A DNA stretch of 64,000 nt from Thysanoteuthis rhombus (GCA_963457665.1 OY735227.1:46043959-46107958), one strand, 5' to 3'; positions 11,901 through 22,452 are shown, counted from the first letter of the stretch. Translations and numbers: made by a program. The notes: generated by a model from the sequence alone, not told the origin.

Positions 11901-14900
11901 CTGTAAGTAAGTATGCGTGATACATAACAATTGAAATTGAAATATTGCTGGATTGTAATCGTAGTTCTTACTTTCATCCTAATTTTAGTTGTTCTTTTTA
12001 CACAACTTGGTAAAGGTAGAGAATTTAATTGAAAGGAATGTTACATACAATACTCCATTCAATTAGAATTGAAATCAGTTTGAATGTCACCATCTCATGC
12101 GAAGTTATGAAAGAGTTACTTCTCTTGAATCGTCCTGATATTTCAGCTCTATTAATCGTTCTGCTGAAGACTTGTAATTGTAATCAAGTATTTTTTTTTT
12201 CTTTTTCAGATATGTTTGACACTTCTTTGGAAAATTTCAACCCTAACAGAGGAATCAACAACCCTTACTCAACGTGAGTCTTTTTTTGAAATGGATAAAT
12301 TAATCAAATATTTATCAAAATATTCAAATAGATTCTTGTTTGAATGTTGTTTGTCAGGGCATATTAATTATTATGTATGAGAGGCTTGGAATATTTTCCT
12401 CATCTATATGTTCATTTATTCAATGTTTCAGCCCTGAACACAATCGTTTCCATCTAATGTTTTTTGTTCTAGAATGTGGGATCTCTTCTCAAGCACGTGC
12501 TCGATTGATCTGGACATGCTACAACTCTGACGTTGACACCAAAAACACAACCCAGGTATACAGTAAGCAGATGTGATGTGTCCAGTCCAATCAAGTATGC
12601 GCTCTGAGAAATGATCCCACATAGACAAGGAAAATGGTGCAACAATATCATACATAATGATTCAAATTAGTTTGGTCTGACAGAGAAACACGTTTGTGGA
12701 GACACCAGAAAGATCAAACTCACTGTCAATTACTTGTAAGATCAACTCATCAGTAGCTTTTGCACATTTTGATTACATTTCCGTTTATATAAATTAATTG
12801 TATTTATTTACTTTTTCTTTACTCATAATTTTCTCAATACCTTATTCATTTTCTTATAAATGACATTAATACCTTGTTTAGCACTCCAGATACCTTCCTA
12901 AAAAATACAACTCTAAGTGAGGTCATTAAAACTTAGCGTAAATAGAAATTGTATCAGCAAGCATTTTAAAATACATGATGTCGTAGGTGTGCCTCAACAA
13001 GATAGAATGGATAAGAGCTGTGTATCTTATCTTCTGGAGCTAGTAAAATATCACCATCAATATATATCACTACATAATAAATTACCATCTGTGTATACTC
13101 TGATGCTCGTGGAAACTTGACCAAAGTGTACAGTTATTTTAAGGATTGTCTTTTATCATTATTTATTTTAGAAATTTAACATTACTAAATTCATTACAAA
13201 AAGTATTCAGGAAACACTGCTAAATCGAGTATCAATGTATGATTGATTTCTGCACTTCTTAGACATTCGTATGCGTGTGTGTGTGTGTGTGTGTATGTAT
13301 ATGTGTGTGTGTGTGTGTGTACCTCATGTGATCGTTGATCCCTCATCAAACCCCAGGGCAGGAGTGCCCAAAAGAAAGGTATCGAATGTACCAGTACCAC
13401 TATCGAAAACGTACCAAATCTTTCAAAAGGGTAACGACTCTATAAAATATCATTACCTATCAAAATTGGGAGATTAACAGGAGATCAATAATAGAATACA
13501 AAGTAAACAAGAATATGTCAAAAGGGGTCTAATGTACGTAGGTACATAAGCCTCCTCTGACGTTTATCGACCCCTTGGATAGTCCGATCGATATCTTCTA
13601 CGTAATCAGGGCCGTGTCTCGAACTCAAAACAATGTAAGGGACATAACTCTTTCATCTTATATCATTTTTTTGTAAAATATCGTCAACCATTACTGATTT
13701 TTGACTAGTTATCCGATGGTCCCAGTGGTTGGAATGAAAGGCAGCTAGAATTTAAAATTAAGGTGAAAGAAACACTAGTCAACGATTAATAATGATCGAC
13801 AATGTTTTATGTAATGAGAAATGAAAAATAAAATCTTGATAAAAGAGATAGCTGCTAATAAAGGGACATAACTCTTTTTTTGTCGCTCTAAAATCTTTTT
13901 AGTGTGAATTGTTTGTGGTTGGTTCATTTTGTTATTAACTGGAATTATTTACTCGTGATGAATTATTTTTTTTAAATTGACCAATCAAAAGTGAGAGACC
14001 CGTTATTTTTGTTTCAGTAATCACTCAACTTGGTTGCTTTTGACAGTCTTTAACATTAAACCCTGAAGAGTTGACCTGCTGCAACATTAACCCTCAGAAC
14101 CCATTAGTTCAATATCATCATAAACAATACACATAAGCCTGATATTGATCAAGAATCTGATGACTGTTTGAAATAAATCTAGACCTAAACCATTGATTCT
14201 TTATTATATCATGGTACTCATCAGAAGAAGATATCTCTTATGATCCCCATTAGATATGCAAGATATCTAATGATGATCACAATGATACTCTATCTAAATA
14301 TCATATTTATACTTGTTAATTCAAAAGTTAAACCACATCTTATGTATAATAGAAAATCACTCAACCTCTTTGTCACAATGTATTCCCTTGACAATTCCAT
14401 TTTACCCCAGAACAATAGTTGTAGTCTTTAGATATTTCACTCTAAATAATTATTGGCCAGATTTTTAAGCACAGAAACACAATTAAAGAGCTAAACAAAA
14501 AGTATCATTTTGAATTCTGAAATACAGAAGCTGAAAAAGGCTTTCATTATCATATTATAAGTTTCTTTTATTGAAGCCAGTTTTAATTATTTTTCATTTT
14601 TTAACATTCACAGCATTCATTTTGATCGAGGTTCAATTTTGATTTCAATGTTCAGATGATATCACATAGTTGGTTAATAAAAAAAAAGTTTCATCATGGA
14701 AAACTACAATGTATTTTAATATGACCAATTCTTGACCAAAACCAATTGTACTAATTTTAAATATCATTTCCCTTCATAGTGCATATAAAATTATTCGCTA
14801 TTCAAATTATTGGGATGTTTGTCATTAAAGAATCAGCAGACACAAAAATAAGTTGAACTGAATTTCAATTGATACTTTTTCTAAAAAAAAATCTACATTT

Positions 14901-15679
14901 AATCTGAAGCCTATAGCAGGGAAACATTGAATCATTTTTTTAAACTGAGGTTTTACGACCATGGTCTCCATGTATTTATATACATGACTGCCTAGTAGGA
15001 GGGTATTCATGGCTAGTTAAAGTCTAATTTTAAATCCTGAAATTGAACCAATTTTTAGAAAAATATGATCTTTAGAAATTTGTTAGTATATCTCAATCCC
15101 CATTTCTAGCATTTACCCTTTTGATAAATGCAGCCAATAATTAAAATTGTCTTTAACGCATTAACTGCGAATGATAGGAATTTTAATCATTGCAGTTGTA
15201 TGGCTAAATCAATGAAATTTCCATTTTATTCTAAGTGATGGCAACTCAGTTCTATCATTTTGCAATGGATTACTCTTTACCACCTTCTGTTGTCAATGGG
15301 TTAATGATATTTTCAAGAAGGAATTCATTAATATGTACATTTTTTTTTTTTTTTTTTTACTTTTAGAGATACTGAAGAGGAAGAGAGTGAAGAAGAAAAA
15401 GATGATAGCAGTGATGAGGAAGAGAGTGAAGAAGAAAAAGATAGCAGTGAAGAGGAAGAGAGTGAAGAAGAAAAAGATAGCAGTGAAGAGGAAGAGAGTG
15501 AAGAAGATAAAGAATGCAGTGAAGGAAAGAAGAAGAGAAATCACTCAGAAAATGACAAAGAGTTAAGTTCAGAAAGAAAAAATATTGGAAACAATACCAC
15601 AAGTCTTTCTGATAAGGTTGCTTGCTTATCAGTAAAGAGAGCATCTTCAACTGAAGGAATGGATGAAACTAACTCATAA
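2807..15679 (+). CDS. TSR3: 18S rRNA aminocarboxypropyltransferase TSR3, six exons
   Basis: Coding exons are 2807-2912, 5938-6133, 8610-8803, 11053-11232, 12210-12273 and 15367-15679, each bounded by GT/AG with matching phases (1, 2, 1, 1, 2). They sum to 1053 nt, 350 residues plus stop. Known role: TSR3 transfers the aminocarboxypropyl group of S-adenosylmethionine to the hypermodified pseudouridine of 18S rRNA, a late cytoplasmic step of 40S maturation. Seen: a basic N-terminus (1-45); the RLI-like/TSR3 signature [15 protein letters not shown] at about 54-68; FNGLILTP at 83-90; GVAVVDCSW at 108-116; [15 protein letters not shown] with EAFAA near 132-163; [13 protein letters not shown] near the end of exon 5; then a Ser/Glu-rich acidic tail. 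Human and yeast proteins are about 312 residues; the excess lies mostly in the tail. No in-frame stop or frameshift, so the gene looks intact. Confidence 0.96.
3113..3490. repeat. Foldback element in TSR3 intron 1
   Basis: The left arm (3113-3170, with GGTAATCTTTG...CTATGGCGA) is mirrored by TCGCCATAG...CAAAGATTACC at about 3446-3483. The arms are about 45-50 bases and imperfect, about 270 bases apart, with no coding capacity between. It looks like a decayed inverted-repeat MITE. Confidence 0.5.
4690..4990. repeat. Dispersed SINE-like repeat, family shared with 6500-6895
   Basis: The block around CCTTCTGGGAATTTCAAACC and GTTGTCCATGCCA matches the block at about 6620-6705 (CCTTCTGAGAATTTCAGACC, ATTGTCCATGCCA). 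Within this copy, TTGGTAACCTTCTGGGAATT near 4800 is mirrored by AATTCCCAGTAGATTACCAA near 4990, so it also forms a foldback. It lies in TSR3 intron 1. Confidence 0.5.
5938..6133 (+). CDS. TSR3: TSR3 exon 2
   Basis: The acceptor is TTCTCCAG|AT and the donor CAAGACAG|GTGAGA. The exon encodes residues 36-100, with the conserved CDP..CSGRKL block and [14 protein letters not shown]. It ends two bases into codon 101 (Arg). Minus-strand frames over the same bases are shadows. Confidence 0.95.
6500..6895 (-). repeat. tRNA-derived SINE in TSR3 intron 2
   Basis: On the minus strand a tRNA-like head reads GCAGGGCCAAGTGGATAGAG from about 6888, with A box GGCCAAGTGG. A degenerate B box GGTTATGACTT follows about 45 bases on. 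The body runs left to about 6500 and is related to 4690-4990. The element is antisense to TSR3. Confidence 0.55.
7439..7901 (-). mobile_element. Internally deleted Tigger/pogo-type DNA transposon
   Basis: The left end reads TAGTCCCCCTTTATCC. The right end carries ATAACTGAAACC...GAAACTGCAG followed by a G-rich end, as in Tigger terminal repeats. A minus-strand ATG at 7802 opens [20 protein letters not shown], which resembles the N-terminal DNA-binding region of Tigger/jerky transposases (SDMPKR...VLPLSEKV). After about 50 codons the homology stops and the sequence continues into what looks like the 3' non-coding end (GAACCCTAGATATATTATG on the plus strand), also familiar from mammalian Tigger consensus sequences. 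The DDE domain is therefore missing. It sits in TSR3 intron 2. Confidence 0.65.
8290..8490 (+). mobile_element. piggyBac-like MITE, copy A
   Basis: The element starts TTAACCCATTAACTGC. It shares internal blocks with copies at 15153-15304 and 59599-60088: ATCCATTGCAAGATAAAAGC, GAACTGAGTTGC, ATTTCCATCATCCGCA. TTAA followed by CCC is the end structure of piggyBac-type elements. The right end of this copy has decayed (CCGCATTTATTG). It lies in TSR3 intron 2, about 120 bases before exon 3. Confidence 0.65.
8610..8803 (+). CDS. TSR3: TSR3 exon 3
   Basis: The acceptor is TTATTCAG|A and the donor ATCACAG|GTAATG. The exon encodes residues 101-165, the core of the family: AVVDCSW, then the [16 protein letters not shown] segment and [12 protein letters not shown]. 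These blocks are the most conserved in TSR3 and belong to its S-adenosylmethionine-binding fold. Confidence 0.96.
8838..9100. repeat. Foldback element just after TSR3 exon 3
   Basis: The left arm contains ACTCGGGCTATCATTTCTAC and GAGCAAACAG. The right arm is its imperfect complement (CTGTTTGCTCATTGCTCATA, AGTGATAGCCCGAGTT). Arms are about 100 bases and include TTCACCTTCATCTT-type outer parts. The loop is about 50 bases. It begins about 35 bases inside intron 3. Confidence 0.7.
10700..11045 (+). repeat. Dispersed repeat ending at the TSR3 exon 4 acceptor
   Basis: This stretch shares several blocks with 53690-53845, including GTTCAATTATTGACTGTGAT followed by A.C.AGTT.T.TTTA and an upstream CCA.AC.GTTTT.T..TCT block. 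The shared part stops at the polypyrimidine tract of exon 4. The family is not recognised. The stretch also has A/T runs near 10777-10810. Confidence 0.5.
11053..11232 (+). CDS. TSR3: TSR3 exon 4
   Basis: The acceptor is AATTTCCAG|GT and the donor AACATTG|GTAAGC. The exon encodes the C-terminal helical part of the enzyme domain ([29 protein letters not shown]) and a Lys/Glu-rich linker. A dispersed repeat (10700-11045) ends only a few bases before its acceptor. Confidence 0.94.
11530..11690 (+). repeat. Dispersed repeat shared with 51420-51575
   Basis: Both copies contain GATTGCTTTCCATTCTAC, then a CTCTRAGATTCT block, a TTGGYTGTGA block, and CTG..GGG.CC.CAGCTC. They are in the same orientation. 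No coding capacity; family not recognised. It lies in TSR3 intron 4. Confidence 0.5.
12210..12273 (+). CDS. TSR3: TSR3 exon 5
   Basis: This short 64-nt exon lies between CTTTTTCAG|AT and TCAAC|GTGAGT. It encodes [21 protein letters not shown] and the first two bases of Thr. Its upstream tract is a strong polypyrimidine run. Confidence 0.92.
12474..12623. repeat. Foldback element in TSR3 intron 5
   Basis: ATGTGGGATCTCTTCTCA...CTCGATTGATCTGGACAT is mirrored by ATGTGTCCAGTCCAATCAAG...TGAGAAATGATCCCACAT. Arms are about 45 bases and the loop about 55. The open frames across it are accidental. Confidence 0.7.
13275..13320. repeat. (GT)n microsatellite
   Basis: An almost pure GT run is broken once by ATGTATAT. 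It lies in TSR3 intron 5. Confidence 0.9.
13630..14200. other. Non-coding intron sequence with duplicated GGACATAACTCTTT
   Basis: AGGGACATAACTCTTT occurs at about 13637 and again at about 13861, framing 220 bases of AT-rich sequence. It is a relative of the AAGGGA...AACT hairpin motif. The rest of TSR3 intron 5 (12900-15150) shows nothing else I can name. Confidence 0.35.
15153..15304 (-). mobile_element. piggyBac-like MITE, copy B
   Basis: The element is bounded by TTAA on both sides (15153-15156 and 15301-15304). Its terminal inverted repeats are about 14 bases: ...GCATTAACTGCGA on the left and CAATGGGTTAA on the right. Its reverse complement lines up with copies A and C (ATCCATTGCAAAATGATAGA, ACTGAGTTGCCATCA, GGAAATTTCATTGA). 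It sits about 60 bases before TSR3 exon 6. Confidence 0.75.
15367..15679 (+). CDS. TSR3: TSR3 exon 6: acidic repeat tail and stop
   Basis: The acceptor is a long T tract, ACTTTTAG|A, and the stop is TAA at 15677-15679. The exon encodes 104 residues. The first part is an in-frame tandem repeat of about 36 nt (unit [12 protein letters not shown], about four copies), then [10 protein letters not shown] and a Ser-rich end. Acidic tails are known in TSR3, but the repeat number is probably variable. Long minus-strand frames over this repeat are shadows of the low-complexity sequence. Confidence 0.92.
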
Positions 15680-15844
15680 GAATACAGAACTGGAAGTCAA
15701 AATCTGCGGGAATTGCTTGATGTTAAAAATTGAAGGCTATTTGAAATATTTTTTGATTGATGTGACTGTTGTTAAAAGTTTCTTTAATGCATACATTTAA
15801 CAAAAATGACAAATTTGTACATATTTTGATATTTAAAAAGGAAA

Positions 15845-15850
15845 ATTAAA
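15845..15850 (+). promoter_or_regulatory. Candidate poly(A) signal ATTAAA of TSR3
   Basis: ATTAAA lies 166 bases after the TSR3 stop and is followed within 10-15 bases by a T/GT-rich stretch. This is the first reasonable signal downstream. An AATAAA near 16541 is an alternative. Confidence 0.4.
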
Positions 15851-15879
15851 TTCAGTGTTTTTTTTTCCTATTATTTTTG

Positions 15880-18110
15880 ACATGTTTGTTTTTTTGACTG
15901 AATTTGTCTTCTACCAATTGGTGGAAAAAATTCATCTTCACTTTTACCACAAATGAACCTGGGTTTAATTACTTGCTTTAAAACTATGAGATGGAAGAAT
16001 ATTATGCTGCTCTCAATGAAAACATTGAAACCATCTGAACTGACTGTAGACACAATAAGAGCCTTACTCAATGATAGTAATTCTGTGGCATAAATAACTC
16101 TCTTCTTATTAACTTTCTGACGGGAAAAGTTGCCGAAAGGTCTTACTTACAAAATAGCGACAGAATTATTTCCCCTTTATCCTATCTCAGCAAAGCAGCT
16201 GACAGCATGCATTATTTCGAAATGAAGCCATTTCTTCAAGTGAAAAAATATTTACAGCTGTTTGTATTCCAACAAAACAATTCTCCAATCATTGATTTCC
16301 AAAGTAAACTTGATATCTACATTTGGTTCAAAATTGTTCAGGTATTTCAAAATATTTAAGATGAAAAATAGCAAGGTTATCCAGAGTTGTTGGAGGAAAA
16401 AAATCTTTTTCTCTTCAATACATGAGTTCAATTTTTATGTATCTGCTTTTTTATATGTAATAAGATATTTGCTCTTCTGTCACTCTTTCAAGTAGTTTTA
16501 TGATAAATGGTTTCAAGTTTTTAAAGAATATTTATGATTACAAATAAAGTAACTTCATATGTTTTATAAAATAGATTATCATGGTCACTTGATTTTATTT
16601 ATCAGATAGAACATTTTACTTTCCTGAAAGATGGTCAACTTTGCCAGAAATCCAGACTTTAATACCTGAACCTCACTCTGATTTGAATGAAGGCTGTTCT
16701 CAAGCTATTTTTCTTGAAATATTTTGGTGTTATTCACCCTCAAATCTTCATTACAAAATTTCATTCATGACTTTGATCATTTATCATCTTATTCTCCCTT
16801 ATTTATGATTTTATACTCCATTCATTTTGTATAATGAGAAAAATCCCTAATTTGACTCATTCTTTGAGTGTTTGTCTTACTCAATTTTGAACATTGTAAA
16901 AATATAACCAGGAAAATTATTAGAATTTTTCTAGTTTACATGAAGTTAGTAAATAAGACTTAGAACTAAGAATTACATTTTCAGAAATAAGGTTTTCTTA
17001 TTATATACAATTACCACATGAATTACATCAAATGTAAATATTAGCTGATTAAATCAAATCAATTTCTGAAACAATTTCATCCATCCTTGGGTGAATCATT
17101 GATCAGTTCAAAAATCTTTTCTCTAAAGCAATAAGTGTATTCACACACCTGCTCCTATGAGAACAGTAGCAATACTTCCAGCAAAGCCTTCATCAAATGA
17201 TGACCTTGGGATCAGGCATGGTTTTTGAGCTTAAGCATCATTACCACTCACCCGCAATACCCCAGCAGTACCTCACAATATCACCAGGTTTTGTTTGTTT
17301 TCAAACACTGTGGGAGAGTGATATCTATGTAGCCTCTACTTGATCTTTGAGATGCTTGATATATTTCTTCTTTTCTGTTTTCTGATTCTAGACAGGTTTG
17401 CGGAGTTGGCAACAAAACCTCAGCATCTGACTTTGATATGAAATATATTTATTATCCACTCCTGTTGATATGGTGGTATAAATACTATTTACAGAAGTTA
17501 AACTTATTTATCAAATTTGTTAAAAATCAGTTGTTTAGAGAAAAAGTGAAATGGCTAGAATAGAATGATTCAAGAACAAAGTTGATGCTTGCACATCGGG
17601 AATTTCGATTGTACAGTTCAAAACTTTGACAAATCTTCTTTTCTTGTCAATGCCATAAAACTGTACAGGTTGTGATATTTTCAGTGGTTCATGTTTCATT
17701 TTCAGATACTTTCAACTGAGAAACACTTCTGCATCCGGTACACTGATGACATACACAGGAGCCATCGCTGTGGAGATGAATAAATTAGGACTTCTGTCAA
17801 TTACTCAGATCTGATGAAAAAAAATTTAAAAACATGTCTGGAGGTCCCATTTGTATACGTAGAAAATCTAATGGGGATATGTCACGCGGTTCCTGAATTA
17901 TGCCATCACATACTCAGACGGACAACCGGTGAATTATAGAACTAGTTTTCCCATGCCATCAAAAATAAACAGCCATATTTAAGTAATTTTGCAATAGCAA
18001 TCACATAAAAGCTTAGTATATAAAGATGTGTGAAGCTAATTCATTCGATAAATTGTCAAAGAATTCAAATATTGTGTACAGCCGCCTCCTCTTACAAATA
18101 ACAAAATAAT
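15880..18110. other. AT-rich sequence downstream of TSR3, nothing recognised
   Basis: Only short accidental frames are present. I see no tRNA-like head, no tandem array and no transposase motif here. Confidence 0.4.
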
Positions 18111-18119
18111 AAGGCTTAT

Positions 18120-18162
18120 AAGGGAAGTAACTCTTGCATTAAATATGGGAGTTACTTCCTTT
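18120..18162. repeat. Short hairpin AAGGGAAGTAACTC / GAGTTACTTCCTT (copy 2)
   Basis: Arms of 13-14 bases surround a 15-base loop. It is related to the hairpins at 2221 and 44057. Confidence 0.75.
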
Positions 18163-19499
18163 GACTAATGTTGAAGACAGATAATATAAACCATCAGTTG
18201 TTGAATTAAATAAGCAGGTATGATCTATCTACAACCTAGGTGAGTTTTTTTTCCACCCCAGTCACTCTACATCACCTGACAGTTGAGATCTTAATGATTA
18301 TGTCAGGATCTCAATTGTTTCATTAGAAATTAGTTGGGATACCTGGCATTGCCTTGGGAAAAATAACTTCTATCATAAAACCGCAGGGAAACAAATAATA
18401 TTTGTTTATTTTAGTCTATTATTTGCGCACAGTGCCATGTCAAGTTAAGCTTTCTTGTTAAATTGTAAATGCCCCCCCATCTTAAATACTTAAAAATTAA
18501 TTGTTCTCAAAAGTGACTAAGTTCACATGGATTAGAAGCATAAAACATTTGCAAAAATGATTTTATGTTAATTTTTTTTTAAATATTCGCCTAAAATGAA
18601 TATTTGTGCATAGATCTGTCAGGGAGTGTGTGTGGGTCATATTGGGAGTCTTGTGCCTGGACTGAGAAAAAGAATGCTGTAGTCCTGAAATGGGGAAGTC
18701 GGGGTTCAGTTCAAATTTATAGTTTCACTGTAAATTGAATTATATAACCATGTTTTTATCACTACTTTTTTCATTATTTCTATTCAGTTGGTTTCACTAT
18801 TGTTTCTCTTTTTTCTCTTTGAAAAATATTTTAGATTTATTCAAAAAATAATTAACTGAGGTGTTGAAAATTCTGAGCAAAGATTGTTTTTGAAATACAA
18901 GAAAATCATTAAGGCATCATGAGAATTTTTTTAATTTGCTGAATTCATACAAAAAAGTGTATGCATTATTATGGCCAAAAGTCAAAAATTATAATTTCTC
19001 CAATACAAGGAAGGCTCATAATATGTATTCTTGTAGTGGCTTCTTTGAAGAACTAATGTTGCTTTAAGGTCTTACATTTGAAATGACCAAAATAAACTTT
19101 GAGGTCATTCAAAGTCACCCGAGGACATTCTCTTTCCGATTTTCTAGTACATATATATAAACTGAAGTACCTGCCTATACTATACATTGTAGTCAGAGAT
19201 ATTGAATGAAGGTACTCCTAGAAAACAGTTTTGATTTCTTATTTTGGGCAAAAGCCCCTATTTGGGCTTTCTGCAGGAACTAGCTTACAATCTCACCCAT
19301 ATGGTAGGTTTTCAGTTGGTCATTACACATCTTCCCAAAGTAAAATGTACTGGCAATGTTCATGGGAAGCTGCAGTCTGTACTGAACTCAAAGTTGGTAA
19401 GCAGATGAGGATCTGTGTAGGTAAGATGCATATGTTTTGAGCATAAATTCAAATTACATATCTATACACAGAAACACAGACATGTATACATGGGTATGA

Positions 19500-19880
19500 A
19501 TCATTCATCTATCTTGGTGTTTTTTTTATTGCGTGCGTATAAGTCATGTGTACATATTTCTTCATCTGTTCATTTCTGTCTTTTTATTTATTAGTCTATG
19601 TATATACATATACCTATGAATTCAAGTATCATGGTAATTATGTGTATGTAAAGCATTAATTTTGATGAATATGTACCACATATATCTATGTGTACCACAT
19701 ATTCTTCTGTTTATGGATACACATGCACACATATATCATTTCAGTTGTTTTTGGAATCTGTGTGTGCAGATCACATTTATATAATTATCTATCTATATGT
19801 CTTAGTTTCTTCATATCTATCTATTTATTTATACATCCATCAATACATGTGCACATCAATCTATCTATAGATATATATAC
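19500..19880. repeat. Simple-sequence-rich stretch (TATC/CATA)
   Basis: Loose ATCTATCTAT, TACATA and CACATA runs form low-complexity sequence. Two overlapping plus-strand frames here are low-complexity artefacts. Confidence 0.6.
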
Positions 19881-19884
19881 TTCA

Positions 19885-20100
19885 AGAAATGGATATATAA
19901 TCCAACAGAAATAATTATAAATGAGTTGTAACTTTGAAATTCTATTTGAGATGATCTCTCATCATTACATGGTAAATTTATCATTTGGCCTAAACAGTAT
20001 AAATGAAATAATGGGGCTGCTGCAGGAATTGAACGTGCAACTGATAAGTAGCTGCTTTAACATAGCGTTGCTCTTACCATTGAATTAAACATCCACCGGT
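19885..20100. repeat. Palindromic tRNA-hinge element, copy 1 (left arm and hinge only)
   Basis: The left arm contains GAGATGATCTCTCATCATTA, GGCCTAAACAGTATAAAT and ATGGGGCTGCTGCAGGAATT. A decayed tRNA-like region (CTCTTACCATTGAATTAAAC) follows, then the right arm is missing. Compare the full copy at 22925-23275. Confidence 0.65.
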
Positions 20101-20199
20101 AATACAAAGGCCTAAATAACTACTTCATCTCAAAATTCTCATTTTGTTCATTCACTGTCTATATCTGCTTTATTTGTTTCTCAGCGCAGACAATTATAT

Positions 20200-20470
20200 T
20201 ATCAAGAAATATATATATAATCCGAAAGAAATTACAAATGCATTTTATTACTTTGAAACTCCATTCAAGATGATCTCCCGTTATTACATGGTGAATGTAT
20301 CCTTTGGCCTAGACAGCATAAATAGAATAAGCAATTGAAATAAATGGGGCTGCTGCTCCATTTTCTTTAATTGTTTATTCTATGCAGTCTAGACTAAATG
20401 ATACACTCACCTTGTAATAGCAAGAGATCATTTCAAATTGATTATAGATAGTGCATGTATAATTATTATG
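20200..20470. repeat. Palindromic element, copy 2 (both arms, hinge lost)
   Basis: Left arm (GATGATCTCCCGTTATTACA...GGCCTAGACAGCATAAATAG) and right arm (TATTCTATGCAGTCTAGAC...GCAAGAGATCATTTC) are imperfect complements of about 120-130 bases. They meet at TGGGGCTGCTGCTCCATTTT, so the tRNA-like centre has been lost. Confidence 0.7.
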
Positions 20471-20819
20471 TAAATACTGTAAAATCCTTTCTAGATTCTG
20501 CTGCATTGGAAGAATTTTGATATTTGGCACAAATATAAGCATGGCATTATTATACAATGCCGGCAAATAACGAACTTGAATATACAGGTGGTGAACAATA
20601 CAGGTGTATTCCTGAAAATCCTCAATTTTTATTGTGACAAATTATTAAGCATGGACAGAAAACACAGTAATCCACTAATTTTATACTGATTAAATCATTA
20701 AATAGCACACAAAATTGAAAAAGTTTAAACAAGCTATAAAATCTTATATACATGAAATACTGAAACTACTTGCTTTGAAATGAATTAAAGTTGCCTATGA
20801 ATCACAGATATTAGTCAAT

Positions 20820-20985
20820 TATCCATTAATTTTCTTAAATTTTGAATTTCTTCTGCACTTGTCAGAATATCTTGTCATAAGTCTTCTTTGGTAGCAAATT
20901 GATAGCCATTTTCATAAACCTTCCTCTTGAGGATGCTGTAAAGAGTTTCAATTGGGTTTGAATCGGGCAAAAACAGTTGCCAGTA
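20820..20985 (-). pseudogene. Tc1-type transposase C-terminal fragment
   Basis: On the minus strand the frame reads LPDSNPIETLYSILKRKVYE, then NGYQFATKEDL. This is the conserved end of Tc1-family transposases (PDLNPIENLW..LKR, which holds the last catalytic acidic residue in active relatives). Here the expected Asp/Glu pattern is partly changed (PDSNPIETLY). An in-frame stop follows soon after. Nothing recognisable of the rest of the element is nearby. Confidence 0.7.
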
Positions 20986-21699
20986 AGTTGAGTAAGGGAT
21001 ACATGCGTTAGCAATTAGGGGGTCAATGAGGTCTGAGTGAGGCTAGTATTATTTATGAGTAGTTTGGGTTGTTTGATATGGAGTCTAGCTAGATATGGAC
21101 CAATGTTGAAAAAAACCTGGTCTCTGAGTAATTGTGTTGCTTTGGGAAATGAGGTGCTCCTATGCATTTTCTTTTATGTTTCTGATTTTCATTTTCCATA
21201 ATGTAGGTGGGTCATGGTCAAAATAGTGGCCTAATGCATTTCCATGTGTAGTGAGTGCATTGGAGTGTTTATTCTGAGTACTCTTCTGTATTCATAGATT
21301 CTTTTGTTTATTGGTCTTGAAGTTTCTCCCATGTATATTCAGGTGCTATCATAACAAGGGTTTGTATACATATTTCCTAAAAGTTTCTTCATATTTTCAT
21401 TCATACCCACCATCTCTGTCAGATCATGATAACATGAGGTTTGGCAATTAGTCTGACCTACTCACATGTCCTGAGAGGAACACATGTCCTATTTCAGGCA
21501 ACCCTCCTGCAAACACTGAGATACAGGATGCCCTGCTGTGATAAAAGCCTCCAGGTAGCAAGACTTTCAATTAATATGTAAAAGATATGTTTGTCCCATA
21601 CACCAGAAAATAGTTTCAAGAGTGCTCACTGTGTTGATCTAGTTTGGAATATCTACTTAGCAGTCAGTTTAAAAGCATAACCTGTTTACCTGTTAACAT

Positions 21700-22452
21700 G
21701 AAGGAGCTGATACAAGAATCATCATCAATTCACCTTATGCAGCAAGTGAGAACAGCAAGGACATCATAGTAAGAACAATGGCATATTTTAATTGTCTTGG
21801 AATCAATGAAGTATGCTTTTAGCACAGGCAAGACTTCCCACTACATTCCCGTCCATGACACTGTTGTGATATCAGGTGCCACTAAAGCTGAGTCACTGCT
21901 GGGGTTTCATGCAGTCACTATCTGTGAAACAGTGTCAGCTATGAAAAGGGCAAAAAATAAGCCTGGAATGTATAGAAAGTCTTCCCTGGGGTAACAGCAG
22001 CATTCTAAGAAATGTCCACAAGATGTTTCTTCTGAGACACATGCTCAGTTTAAAAGGTTTATCCTCATATATGACAAAACAAGTCCTACATCTAGCATCA
22101 ATGTTTGTAGAAAAGACCTTTTTACAAGAAAGAGAAAAACCATTATGAAATCACTTCCACCCACCAAGGCAACACTTGTTGAGCATATAAAACATGCATG
22201 GTACCAGACAGGTCATGGAGACAGGCTTTAATACTAGACCTTGTCAAATCTTTTCCATCAAACTGGGAATGGGCAAAAGAGGGTGACATCTGGATGCCAT
22301 TCGGAACTTCTCTTCCAGAAGCATCTAAAGGTTGCAGGGAACTAGTCAAGTGTAAGTGTCAGAAGGGCTGTAAAAGTCACCACAGTTTTCCAAGGGTTGA
22401 TATATCATGTACATCTGCTAATGATAGTGTGCGTACAAAAAGATCAATATAA
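21700..22452 (+). pseudogene. Decayed copy of a multicopy invertebrate protein family (EADTR / RYIPxH / FHAxTGCDTVSA type)
   Basis: Plus-strand segments in shifting frames give EGADTRIIINSPYAASENSK, then STGKTSHYIPVHD, LLGFHAVTICETVSAM, PPTKATLVEHIKHAWYQTG, a Trp-rich block with WEWAKEGDIWMPFGTSLPEA, and CRELVKCKCQKGCKS. From memory these match, in order, a large family of uncharacterised repeated proteins in mollusc, cnidarian and echinoderm genomes (EEADTR, TDTDV, GKxxRYIPxH, FHAFTGCDTVSAFxGRGKK, WGWxxxxxxWxPxWTTLPEA, CRELIxCGCKKGC). The conserved TDTDV is replaced by TMAYF, and at least two frameshifts and several stops are present, so the copy is dead. The N-terminal half is not visible upstream. 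The family is probably transposon-borne, but its class is not settled in my knowledge. Confidence 0.7.

Noticed and set aside
15293..15650. Two minus-strand frames over the last TSR3 exon (Phe/Leu-rich)
   Set aside because: They are the complement of the acidic coding repeat; the plus strand has a matching splice phase and family context.
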